From positions 17,042 to 81,041 of the forward strand of contig JAKUTK010000018.1 of assembly GCA_022448005.1 (NCBI GenBank): a stretch of DNA of 64,000 nucleotides. Direction: 5' to 3'. A program made the translations under genes and the position numbers. Positions 56,122 through 64,000 of this stretch are shown here, one piece after another. Source of the stretch: Pseudomonas sp. (lineage in GTDB: Bacteria; Pseudomonadota; Gammaproteobacteria; Pseudomonadales; Pseudomonadaceae). Position 1 is the first letter of the stretch, and each line of letters starts with the position of its first letter. A model generated the notes under the pieces. That model did no database searches, was not told the origin of the DNA, and saw only the letters and a program-made list of their open reading frames with translations.

Positions 56122-58524
56122 ATGGAGTCATCGAAATCGATACCCGCCCCCGCCCCGCCCCGCGAGCTGTCCCGACTCGCCGCGTTGCTGCGCTACGAAA
56201 TTCTCGACACGCCTGATGAGTCTGCCTTCGACGATTTCACTCAGCTGGCTGCCTACATTTGTGACACCCCCATCGCCTTGATCTCGCTGGTCGATGACCA
56301 TCGGCAGTGGTTCAAGAGCCGCCTCGGCCTCGATGTCAGCGAGACCCCGCGCGAACTGTCGTTTTGCACCCATACCATCGAAGGCCAGGGCCTGTTCGAG
56401 GTCGAGGATGCGCAGCTAGACGCGCGGTTTTGTGATAACCCATTGGTCACCAGCGAGCCGAACATCCGCTTCTATGCCGGTGCGCCGCTGATCTCACCGG
56501 ACGGCTACAACCTCGGCACCCTCTGCGTCATCGATCACCAGCCACGTCAGCTCAGCGAAGCGCAACGCGGCGCATTGATCAGACTCAGCCGGCAGATCAT
56601 GCGGCTGTTCGAAGAGCGCCTTCAAGCCCACCGCTACGCCGAGCAAGCGGCGCTGCAGCAGGCGCTGCTCAACAGCGCCGCAAGCGCAATGGTGGTGACG
56701 ACGGCTGACGGACACATATCGGGCGTCAATCCCACGGCTGAGCGACTGTTTGGCTATTCCGAGCAGATGCTGGTCGGCCAACCGCTGACGTCAACGCTAT
56801 TCCCGCAGGAAGCACTCCAGCGCCGCGCGACCATTCTCGGCAACGCGCTGGGCGAACCCATCGAGCCGGGATTTGCCGTGCTCGCCGCGCCGCTGCTCGA
56901 AGGCCGCCGCGAAATGCGCGAGTGGCGTTTGCTGCATCGCAACGGCAGCGGCGTTCCGGTACTGCTGAATGTCTCGGCCATCCACGATGAGTCCGAGCTG
57001 TTGCGCGGCTATATCGTCAGCGCCTATGACCTGGCCCACCAGGAACACCTGCAGCTGCGCCTGCAGCAGATCGCCGCGCAGGTGCCCGGCATGCTGTTCC
57101 AGTTCTGCTGGCGCCCCGACGGCAACAGTTCATTCCCTTACCTCAGTGAAGGCGTCGAAGAGATCTACGGCCTGAGCGCCGCCGAGATGGAGCCCAGTAT
57201 CGGGCCGGTCTACGATCGCGTGCATCCCGAAGACCGCGAGGATGTGCTGGCCAGCATCCGCCAAGCCGCCTCGACACTGACGCCGTGGCAGTTCGAGCAC
57301 CGGATCGACCACCCTCGCAAAGGCCTGATCTGGGTCGAAGCCCGCGCCACGCCCATGCGTCAAGCGGATGGTTCGGTGCTCTGGCATGGCCTGGTGACCG
57401 ACATCACCGAGCGCAAGGCCGAGCAACTGGAACTGGACAAGCAGCAGGAAATGAATCGACGCCTGCTCGAAGCGTTGTCCGAAGCGGTGGTGGCCTGCGA
57501 CGCCGATTGCAACCTCACCTTGTTCAACCACACCGCACGCCGCTGGCACGGGCTCGATGCCCTGCAAATCGACCCGGAGCAATGGCCAGGTGCCTATCAC
57601 CTGTTCCAGGCAGACGGCGTCACGCCGATGACGCCTGAGGAAGTGCCGCTGATGCGCGCGTTGCATGGCGAGCATATCCGCAACCTGGAAATGTCCATCG
57701 TGCTGCATGGCACGCCCCGTTACGTGCTGGCCAACGCCGATCCGATGTACGCCTCCAATGGCCAGCAGAGCGGTGCGGTGGTGGTGATGCACGACATCAC
57801 CGAGCGCAAGCAGATCGAAATTTTGCAGCGCGACTTCGTCTCGACCGTCAGCCATGAACTGCGCACGCCGCTGACCTCGATTACCGCCTCGCTGGGGCTG
57901 ATTTGCGGCCGGGTCATGGGTGAGGTGCCCGAGCATTTGCGTGAGCTGCTGTACATTGCTCATCAGAACAGCCAGCGGCTGAGCACCTTGATCGACGACC
58001 TCTTGGACATCGACAAGCTGTCCGCTGGCAAGATGCGTTTCGAGTTGCGCTCGCAGCCCTTGCAAGCCTTGCTGGAGCAGGCCCTGCGCAGCAATCAGGG
58101 CTATGCAGAAAGCCATGCGGTGAGCATTGAATTGGGCGACTGCCCAGCCGTTTTGATCAACGTCGATGCGATGCGACTGGAACAGGTGCTGAGCAACCTG
58201 CTGTCCAACGCGGCGAAGTATTCCCCGGCCGGCGAAACCGTCGCCATGAGCGCCCAGCTGATCGACCCGCAACGGGTACGGATCAGCGTCTGCGACAAGG
58301 GGCCCGGCATCAGCGAGGCCTTTCGTGAACGCATTTTCAGCAAGTTCGCGCAGGCCGATTCGTCGGATACACGCAAGCAAGGCGGTACCGGCCTGGGCCT
58401 GGCGATCAGCAAGGAGCTGATCGAACACATGGATGGCGTGATCGGCTTCGACTCGACGCCCGGCGCTGGGGCCTGCTTCTGGTTCGAGCTGCCTTGCCAT
58501 GCGCTGAATGGGGCCTCCGAGTGA
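56122..58524 (+). CDS. Cytoplasmic GAF-PAS-PAS-PAS histidine kinase
   Basis: 800 residues, no membrane segment. GAF domain (about 25-170; DFTQLAAYICDTPIALISLVDDHRQWFKSRLG and SFCTHTI), then PAS units at about 176-290, 310-430 and 440-560, then the phosphoacceptor His578 in STVSHELRTPLTSITASLGL, N-box NLLSNAAKYSPAG, G1 DKGPGIS and GGTGLGLAISKELIEHMDG. Its kinase half is clearly paralogous to the kinase upstream (identical SHELRTPLTSI, SKELIEHM blocks), suggesting tandem duplication. The stop overlaps the start of the next receiver (GTGA). Confidence 0.93.
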   Translation: MESSKSIPAPAPPRELSRLAALLRYEILDTPDESAFDDFTQLAAYICDTPIALISLVDDHRQWFKSRLGLDVSETPRELSFCTHTIEGQGLFEVEDAQLDARFCDNPLVTSEPNIRFYAGAPLISPDGYNLGTLCVIDHQPRQLSEAQRGALIRLSRQIMRLFEERLQAHRYAEQAALQQALLNSAASAMVVTTADGHISGVNPTAERLFGYSEQMLVGQPLTSTLFPQEALQRRATILGNALGEPIEPGFAVLAAPLLEGRREMREWRLLHRNGSGVPVLLNVSAIHDESELLRGYIVSAYDLAHQEHLQLRLQQIAAQVPGMLFQFCWRPDGNSSFPYLSEGVEEIYGLSAAEMEPSIGPVYDRVHPEDREDVLASIRQAASTLTPWQFEHRIDHPRKGLIWVEARATPMRQADGSVLWHGLVTDITERKAEQLELDKQQEMNRRLLEALSEAVVACDADCNLTLFNHTARRWHGLDALQIDPEQWPGAYHLFQADGVTPMTPEEVPLMRALHGEHIRNLEMSIVLHGTPRYVLANADPMYASNGQQSGAVVVMHDITERKQIEILQRDFVSTVSHELRTPLTSITASLGLICGRVMGEVPEHLRELLYIAHQNSQRLSTLIDDLLDIDKLSAGKMRFELRSQPLQALLEQALRSNQGYAESHAVSIELGDCPAVLINVDAMRLEQVLSNLLSNAAKYSPAGETVAMSAQLIDPQRVRISVCDKGPGISEAFRERIFSKFAQADSSDTRKQGGTGLGLAISKELIEHMDGVIGFDSTPGAGACFWFELPCHALNGASE

Positions 58525-58910
58525 AGCCCTTGCTGCGCATTCTGCACGTCGAGGACGTGCCCTCCATTCAAGTGGTGACTCGCATCGCGCTGGAGAAGCT
58601 GGGGGGGTTCAAGGTGCTCAGCTGCGCCTCTGCTCAGGAAGCGCTGCAGCAGGCACCCGGATTCAAGCCAGACATGATCTTGCTCGTCGTGATGCTGCCG
58701 CAGATCAGCGGCATCGAGCTGTTGCGCCAACTGGCGCCACTGATCGACCTGCAGCAAACCCCCGTGGTGCTCCTGACCGGTCAGTCGGACGACCCCGCGG
58801 CCCCGGAGGAACTGCAGCGCCTGGGCGTGCGTAAACTGCTGCATAAACCCTTCAACCCACTTCAACTGGCGACAAAACTGAACGAAATATGGAATGCCGA
58901 GCATGAATGA
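58521..58910 (+). CDS. Asp-less stand-alone receiver (phosphoacceptor replaced by Val56)
   Basis: 129 residues using the GTG at 58521 that overlaps the kinase stop; this aligns exactly with the receiver at 55701 (RILHVED, LSCAS, VVLLTG, HKPFNP blocks). At the phosphoacceptor site it reads MILLVVMLPQ where the paralogue has FVLLDVMMPG: codon GTC at 58686-58688 in place of GAC. The acidic pair and the Lys are kept, so the fold is probably intact but cannot be phosphorylated in the normal way. Ends with an 8-bp overlap into the GGDEF gene. Confidence 0.88.
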   Translation: MKPLLRILHVEDVPSIQVVTRIALEKLGGFKVLSCASAQEALQQAPGFKPDMILLVVMLPQISGIELLRQLAPLIDLQQTPVVLLTGQSDDPAAPEELQRLGVRKLLHKPFNPLQLATKLNEIWNAEHE

Positions 58911-60534
58911 GGGCGCTAACGAAGCGCTGCAACGCCAACTGCAGGCACTCAACGAGAAGTTTGCTGAACGTTTGGGCGAGGAACTGGCAGCACTCGAGCA
59001 ACACGCCGAGCAGTTGCAGTCGGTTCGCGAACAGGAACAGCGGCGCCAGCTGATGCTCGACCTGCTGGAGCGCCTGCATCGCCTGGCCGGCACGGCGGGC
59101 ACCTTTGGTTTCACCACGCTGGGCGAGCAGTCGCGGTTGCTCGAGCAACGTGCAGAGCGCTGGCTTGAGGCGGCCAAGCCTAGCGGGCAGGCGCTTTCCG
59201 CCTTTGTTCGAGCGGTCAACCAGATGGCTGCGACCGAGCGTGCCGAAGGACCTGACCATTTTTGCGAGATGCACGGCGGCATGTCTGACGCGCTGCCAGC
59301 CGGGTGCCGCATCTATTTGCTCGAACAGAACGTCGATGCTGGCCAGAACATGCGCCAGACACTGGGCAATTTTGGTTATGAAGTGCTGTTGTTTACTGAC
59401 ATTTCTCTGTTGCAGAGCGCTGTTCAGGGTCAACTGCCTGACGCCCTGATCGTTAGCCAGCATGACGGCGAACTGGATGCCATAAGCGCGTTGCAGCAGA
59501 GCCTGGAGGCGCCGTTGCCGCTGCTGGTCATTGGTCACCGAGCCGATTTCGACAGTCAGCTGGCGGCCGTGCGAGCCGGTGCCAAGGGCTTTTTCGTCCG
59601 GCCGTTGGATGTCACTCAGCTGGAGAACAGCCTGGAACACATCCTCAACCTGCAGCTGAGCGAGCCTTACCGGGTATTGATCGTCGACGATGACGACGAC
59701 CTAGCCGCGCGTTACAGCCTGGTGCTGCGTAACTCGCAGATGCTGGTACAGACCTTGAGCGACCCCTGTCGGCTGTTCGAGGTGATGCGCGATTTCGATC
59801 CGGAAATGGTCCTGCTCGACATGAACATGCCGGATTTCACCGGGATCGAGCTGGCTCAGATGATCCGCCTGAATGACGAGTGGCTGCGGGTGCCCATCAT
59901 CTATTTGTCGGCTGAAACCGACATCAATCGGCAAATGGCCGCCCTGCTCAAGGCCGGTGATGACTTCATCACCAAGCCCATCAGCGACAACGCCCTGACC
60001 GCCGCCGTGTTCTCGCGGGTGCAGCGCGCGCGCGCGCTGAGCATGGCGCTGTCGCGAGACAGCCTGACCGGCCTGCTCAAGCACGCAGACATCAAGGAAC
60101 AGGTCGCGCTGGAGGTGGAACGCGCGCAACGCAGTGGCAAGCCCACCAGCGTTGTGATGCTCGACCTCGATCACTTCAAGCAGGTCAACGACCAGTACGG
60201 GCATGCCGCGGGCGACAACGTCATCCGCTCGCTGGCCAACCTGATGCGCCAGCGGCTGCGCCGTATCGACAGCATCGGCCGCTACGGTGGCGAGGAGTTC
60301 GTCGCGGTGCTGCCGGACTGCCCGGCAGAACAGGCCAAGCGGATCTTTGACGAAATCCGCTTGCGCTTCGCCGCCTTGAGCTTCCACGCCGGCGCGCGCA
60401 CCTTCAGCGTGTCCCTCAGCGCCGGAATAAGCGAGACCGACGGCCACTCCGGTGCTGGCGCCATGCTCGAACTGGCCGACCAGGCGCTCTATGCCGCCAA
60501 GCACAACGGTCGAAACCAGGTGCAGATCGCCTAA
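58903..60534 (+). CDS. Hpt-pseudoREC-REC-GGDEF diguanylate cyclase
   Basis: 543 residues from the ATG at 58903; the ATG at 58894 is an alternative. An N-terminal four-helix Hpt-like domain has His59 in RLHRLAGTAGTFGF. Residues about 128-245 are receiver-like but have Ser185 where Asp is expected (DALIVSQHD). Residues about 249-370 are a true receiver with Asp306 (MVLLDMNMP) and KPIS. The GGDEF domain has GGEEF at 462-466 and an I-site RRID (453-456). Phosphorylation of Asp306 should favour dimerisation and c-di-GMP synthesis, as in PleD. Coupled by overlap to the receiver gene upstream. Confidence 0.92.
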   Translation: MNEGANEALQRQLQALNEKFAERLGEELAALEQHAEQLQSVREQEQRRQLMLDLLERLHRLAGTAGTFGFTTLGEQSRLLEQRAERWLEAAKPSGQALSAFVRAVNQMAATERAEGPDHFCEMHGGMSDALPAGCRIYLLEQNVDAGQNMRQTLGNFGYEVLLFTDISLLQSAVQGQLPDALIVSQHDGELDAISALQQSLEAPLPLLVIGHRADFDSQLAAVRAGAKGFFVRPLDVTQLENSLEHILNLQLSEPYRVLIVDDDDDLAARYSLVLRNSQMLVQTLSDPCRLFEVMRDFDPEMVLLDMNMPDFTGIELAQMIRLNDEWLRVPIIYLSAETDINRQMAALLKAGDDFITKPISDNALTAAVFSRVQRARALSMALSRDSLTGLLKHADIKEQVALEVERAQRSGKPTSVVMLDLDHFKQVNDQYGHAAGDNVIRSLANLMRQRLRRIDSIGRYGGEEFVAVLPDCPAEQAKRIFDEIRLRFAALSFHAGARTFSVSLSAGISETDGHSGAGAMLELADQALYAAKHNGRNQVQIA

Positions 60535-60658
60535 CGAACCGAGCAGCTCGCGGAAAAAAACGAGCGAACCGTCATGAACTTGAGGGCTCAGACACAAAGC
60601 ACAGCGTAGCGCCCGACTCACGGGTGCAGGCGCTGGCGCGCATTGGCGTACCTTGTCG

Positions 60659-62152
60659 TTAGAGCTTGATCCAGGTGGCCTTCAGTTCGGTGTACTTGTC
60701 GAACGCATGCAGCGACTTGTCGCGTCCGTTGCCGGACTGCTTGAAGCCGCCGAACGGTGCAGTCATGTCGCCGCCATCGTACTGGTTGACCCAGACACTG
60801 CCAGCCCGCAGCGCCTTGGCGGTCAGGTGCGCCTTGGACAGATCAGCCGTCCACACGGCGGCGGCGAGACCGTACGGCGAGTCGTTGGCAATGCTCACCG
60901 CCTCGGCTGCGGTGTCGAAGGTGATCACCGACAGCACGGGCCCGAAGATCTCTTCACGTGCAATCTTCATGGCATTGCTGACGCCGTCGAAAATAGTGGG
61001 CTCGACGTACAGCCCGCCAGTGTCCTGCATCGTCCGTTGGCCGCCGATTAGCACCTTGGCGCCATCGTTGCGACCGGCCTCGATATAGCCAAGCACCGTA
61101 TCGAGCTGCTGGGTATCGACCAGCGCGCCGACATTGGTGGCCGGGTCCAACGGATTACCGGGCTTCCAGCCCTTGAGCGCCTCGACCACCATCGGCAGGA
61201 AGCGCTCCTTGACCGAGCTTTCGACCAACAGCCGCGAGCCAGCGGTGCAGACCTCGCCCTGGTTGAAGGCAATGGCGCCCGCCGCAGACTTCGCTGCGGC
61301 CTCCAGGTCCGGGGCATCGGCAAAGACGATGTTCGGGCTCTTGCCGCCCGCCTCCAGCCAGACGCGCTTCATGTTCGACTCGCCAGCGTAGATCATCAGC
61401 TGCTTGGCAACCCGCGTAGAGCCGGTGAACACCAGCGTATCGACGTCCATGTGCAGCGCCAGCGCCTTGCCCACGGTGTGGCCGTAGCCCGGCAGCACGT
61501 TGAGCACGCCTGGCGGAATGCCCGCTTCAATCGCCAGTTGCGCCACGCGGATGGCGGTGAGCGGGGATTTCTCAGACGGCTTGAGGACCACCGAGTTGCC
61601 TGTGGCCAGCGCTGGGCCAAGCTTCCAGCAGGCCATCATCAGCGGGAAATTCCACGGCACGATCGCCGCCACCACGCCCACCGGTTCGCGTGTCACCAAG
61701 CCCAGCTGATCATGGGGCGTGGCCGCCACTTCGTCGTAAATCTTGTCGATCGCCTCCCCCGACCAGCGCAGCGCATTGGCCGAGCCGGGCATGTCGACAT
61801 TCAACGAATCGCTGATCGGCTTGCCCATGTCCAGGGTTTCCAGCAACGCGAGTTCCTCGGCGTTGGCCTGGATCAGGTTGGCGAAGCGAATCATCGTGGC
61901 CTTGCGCTTGGCCGGTGCCATTCGTGACCAGACGCCAGATTCGAAGGCCATGCGTGCACTGATCACCGCACGGTCGGCGTCGGCCTCGTCACAGCTCGCC
62001 ACTTGGGCCAGCACCCGTCCATCGACCGGGCTGATGCAGTCGAAGCGGGCGCCGGCGCTGGGCTCGGTGTATTCGCCCTGGATGAAGGCGCGGCCTTCGA
62101 TACGCAGGTCGCGGGCACGCTGTTGCCAGTCGGCAAGAGTCAGGGTGGTCAT
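60659..62152 (-). CDS. kauB: Aldehyde dehydrogenase (KauB/PuuC-like), polyamine catabolism
   Basis: 497 residues, NAD(P)-dependent aldehyde dehydrogenase with catalytic Cys302 in NQGEVCTAGSR, the general-base Glu in WLEAGGKSPN and cofactor site PWNFPLMMACWKLGPALATG. Length and N-terminus match the KauB/PuuC group, which oxidises 4-guanidinobutyraldehyde, gamma-glutamyl-GABA aldehyde or 4-aminobutyraldehyde. No fused or regulatory domain. Divergent from an omega-aminotransferase gene across 203 bp. The symbol is by similarity; the substrate is inferred. Confidence 0.85.
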   Translation of the reverse strand: MTTLTLADWQQRARDLRIEGRAFIQGEYTEPSAGARFDCISPVDGRVLAQVASCDEADADRAVISARMAFESGVWSRMAPAKRKATMIRFANLIQANAEELALLETLDMGKPISDSLNVDMPGSANALRWSGEAIDKIYDEVAATPHDQLGLVTREPVGVVAAIVPWNFPLMMACWKLGPALATGNSVVLKPSEKSPLTAIRVAQLAIEAGIPPGVLNVLPGYGHTVGKALALHMDVDTLVFTGSTRVAKQLMIYAGESNMKRVWLEAGGKSPNIVFADAPDLEAAAKSAAGAIAFNQGEVCTAGSRLLVESSVKERFLPMVVEALKGWKPGNPLDPATNVGALVDTQQLDTVLGYIEAGRNDGAKVLIGGQRTMQDTGGLYVEPTIFDGVSNAMKIAREEIFGPVLSVITFDTAAEAVSIANDSPYGLAAAVWTADLSKAHLTAKALRAGSVWVNQYDGGDMTAPFGGFKQSGNGRDKSLHAFDKYTELKATWIKL

Positions 62153-62355
62153 GGGGCGTCCTCAGTAATCTGTCGAATAATCAGAAAGGCACCCTAAACC
62201 AGCGGCACCAGGCCTATCAATATTTTTTACGTAGCAGCCTTTTCCAGCCTTGTTTTGTTCGTTTTATTAAACATAGACTCGCCAAAACCGCTGGGCGCCT
62301 GGGTGATGTCGCGCTGCAGCATAGCCGTCGAACCCGTCGCCCTGCCGGAGCAATC

Positions 62356-63675
62356 ATGGCCCACGATCCCGCCACATCCGCCGAACATTTCTGGATGCCC
62401 TTCACTGCCAACCGTCAGTTCAAGGGCAGCCCGCGCCTGCTGGAGCGTGCCGAGGGCATGTACTACACAGACACCGATGGCCGCCAGGTGATCGATGGCA
62501 CCGCTGGCCTCTGGTGTTGCAACGCAGGACATGGCCGACGCGAGATCAGTGAGGCGGTAAGCCGGCAGATTGCCCATATGGATTTCGCACCCACCTTTCA
62601 GATGGGCCACCCGTTGCCCTTCGAACTGGCCGAGCGGCTCGCAAAGATCAGCCCCGCCGGACTCAACCGGGTGTTCTTCACCAACTCGGGATCAGAATCG
62701 GCCGATACGGCGCTGAAGATCGCCCTGGCGTACCAGCGTGCGATCGGCCAGGGCAGCCGCACCCGCCTGATTGGCCGGGAGCTGGCCTATCACGGCGTAG
62801 GTTTTGGCGGTATCTCGGTGGGCGGCATGACCAACAACCGCAAGGCCTTTGGCGCACTGCTGCCGGGCGTCGATCACCTGCCGCATACGCTCGACCTGCA
62901 GCGCAACGCGTTCAGCCGCGGCTTGCCTGAGCATGGGGTGGAAGGAGCCGATGAGCTGGAACGTCTGGTCACCTTGCATGGTGCCGAAAACATCGCCGCC
63001 GTAATCGTCGAGCCTATGTCCGGTTCGGCCGGTGTGATTCTGCCGCCGGTTGGCTACTTGCAACGCTTGCGCGAGATCACCCGCAAGCACGGCATTCTGT
63101 TGATCTTCGATGAAGTGATCACCGGCTTCGGGCGGGTTGGCGAGGCCTTCGCCGCACAGCGCTGGGGCGTGACGCCGGATATCCTCACCTGCGCCAAGGG
63201 CCTGACCAACGGCGCCATACCCATGGGCGCGGTGCTGGTGGACGAGAAGATTCATGAGGCCTTCATGCAGGGCCCGGAAAGCACTATCGAGTTCTTCCAC
63301 GGCTACACCTACTCCGGCCATCCGGTGGCCTGCGCCGCCGCTCTGGCGACCCTAGAAATCTACCAGCGGGAGAATCTGTTCCAGAAAGCCATCGAGATCG
63401 AAGGTTACTGGCAAGACGCCCTGTTCAGCCTGCAGGGGCTGCCGAACGTGACAGATATTCGCACGGTCGGGCTGGTCGCCGGCATTCAGTTCGCAGCGCA
63501 CGCCGACGGCGCGGGAAAGCGTGGTTACGAAGTGTTCCGCCAGTGTTTCGAAGATGGCCTGCTGGCTCGCGCCAGTGGCGACACCATTGCCTTATCGCCG
63601 GCCTTGATTGTCGAGCGCGAGCACATCGACGCGATGATCGAGCGCCTGGCCGGCGCGATCCGCAAAGCCGGCTGA
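62356..63675 (+). CDS. Omega-amino acid (beta-alanine type)-pyruvate aminotransferase
   Basis: 439 residues, class III PLP transaminase. HFWMPFTANRQFK start, GLWCCNAGHGRREISEAVSRQI, FFTNSGSESADTALKIALAYQ, LIFDEVITGFGRVGEAF, Lys281 in CAKGLTNGAIPMGAVLV, and [18 protein letters not shown]. This pattern matches beta-alanine/4-aminobutyrate-pyruvate transaminases that pair with KauB-type dehydrogenases. It probably removes the terminal amino group of beta-alanine or related amines. The divergent arrangement suggests shared control in the AT-rich 203-bp gap. Confidence 0.9.
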   Translation: MAHDPATSAEHFWMPFTANRQFKGSPRLLERAEGMYYTDTDGRQVIDGTAGLWCCNAGHGRREISEAVSRQIAHMDFAPTFQMGHPLPFELAERLAKISPAGLNRVFFTNSGSESADTALKIALAYQRAIGQGSRTRLIGRELAYHGVGFGGISVGGMTNNRKAFGALLPGVDHLPHTLDLQRNAFSRGLPEHGVEGADELERLVTLHGAENIAAVIVEPMSGSAGVILPPVGYLQRLREITRKHGILLIFDEVITGFGRVGEAFAAQRWGVTPDILTCAKGLTNGAIPMGAVLVDEKIHEAFMQGPESTIEFFHGYTYSGHPVACAAALATLEIYQRENLFQKAIEIEGYWQDALFSLQGLPNVTDIRTVGLVAGIQFAAHADGAGKRGYEVFRQCFEDGLLARASGDTIALSPALIVEREHIDAMIERLAGAIRKAG

Positions 63676-63910
63676 CAAAGCGGTGACCAAGGGTGCGATA
63701 TTCCCCCACCATGGGTAAGCGACGCAACGCACCGCCGAACGAGTCGCCACGGTCAGGCGGTACATGGCGCCCATGACACTGCAGAAACGAAAAAACCTGC
63801 GAAACAGACTGTGTTAAAACAGCTCGCAAGCGCAGCGGTATAATCAGCAACGACCCGACTGGTTCGGGGCGTTTGCTTTCTGAGCAGAAAAAATCAGCGC
63901 AAAGCGAGGC
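63676..63910. other. Junction between aminotransferase and insertion element
   Basis: 235 bp without a convincing gene. It should contain the right-hand end of the insertion element whose transposase follows. Noted structures: the palindrome CTGTGTTAAAACAG-like stretch near 63809-63822 and the hairpin CCCGA-CTGGT-TCGGG (63854-63868). The precise element end cannot be fixed from this window. Confidence 0.35.
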
Positions 63911-64000
63911 TCAGGCCAGCAGTTCGATCACTCGACGTGCGCCCAGCACGTTGATGGCTCGTTTCAGGTTGTACGCCTGTACCGCCAGGGACATTTCCGA
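63911..64000 (-). mobile_element. C-terminal fragment of a transposase (IS1182-like), runs off the window
   Basis: Reading the minus strand from 64000 to the TGA at 63911-63913 gives SEMSLAVQAYNLKRAINVLG followed by ARRVIELLA. The S/TEMSL...AYNLKR.IN.LG pattern is the typical end of IS1182-type (DDE, DUF772-like) transposases. Only 29 residues are visible, so family is likely but not certain, and completeness cannot be judged. Confidence 0.7.

Overview
The window looks like a chromosomal segment of a high-GC gammaproteobacterium of the Pseudomonas/Stutzerimonas (P. stutzeri) group. The basis is the spuABCDEFGH / spuI / aguRBA gene order, followed by a PAS-GGDEF gene and a desA-like desaturase as I recall it from P. 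aeruginosa, the dctBD-dctPQM block, and an 89-bp GTAGGGTGGAT-type inverted repeat that I associate with this group. The species assignment is inference; no rRNA, tRNA or CRISPR array was seen.

Layout. (a) 1-3198: tail of an exopolysaccharide/O-antigen locus (flippase, nitroreductase-like protein, polysaccharide pyruvyl transferase). (b) 3244-9697, minus strand: a tightly overlapped terminal-oxidase operon of caa3 type (coxB with its own cytochrome c domain, a fused subunit I+III, a small membrane protein, a CtaG-like factor, a tri-heme cytochrome c) ending in a DedA gene. (c) 9838-10914: YjdF-like and VanZ-like membrane proteins. (d) 11220-14747: an MCE/Mla-type lipid-transport ABC system. 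(e) 14858-19801: an HlyD / double-ATPase-permease / permease export system of the YhiI-RbbA-YhhJ type. (f) 20431-23820: rfbBACD for dTDP-L-rhamnose. (g) 23936-30651: DctB/DctD two-component system and its presumed target dctPQM, with a textbook sigma-54 promoter and a possible activator palindrome. (h) 30706-32800: a lower-GC accessory island with an XRE-ImmA / PIN gene pair and a nested palindromic operator. (i) 32807-35943: assorted single genes. (j) 35960-49994: polyamine uptake (spuDEFGH), gamma-glutamyl polyamine catabolism (spuABC, spuI) and agmatine degradation (aguRBA). (k) 50064-52394: a diguanylate cyclase and a fatty-acid desaturase. (l) 52653-60534: a signalling cluster of two large histidine kinases, two stand-alone receivers and an Hpt-REC-REC-GGDEF protein. 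(m) 60659-63675: divergent aldehyde dehydrogenase and omega-aminotransferase genes that fit the later steps of polyamine breakdown. (n) 63911-64000: the C-terminus of a transposase running off the window.

How the parts connect. Agmatine can be converted to putrescine by AguA/AguB; putrescine and spermidine enter through SpuDEFGH, are processed by SpuI/SpuB, SpuC, the KauB-like dehydrogenase and SpuA, and leave as amino acids. DctB senses C4-dicarboxylates and DctD with sigma-54 should switch on dctPQM. The most unusual locus is the signalling cluster at 52.6-60.5 kb. It looks like a duplicated kinase-receiver module in which the second receiver has lost its phosphoacceptor Asp (Val56) and the downstream cyclase carries both a pseudo-receiver and an intact receiver, so it may be a branched relay converging on c-di-GMP. 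The XRE-ImmA/PIN pair with its shared-centre operator is the best candidate for a small accessory toxin-antitoxin or stress system.
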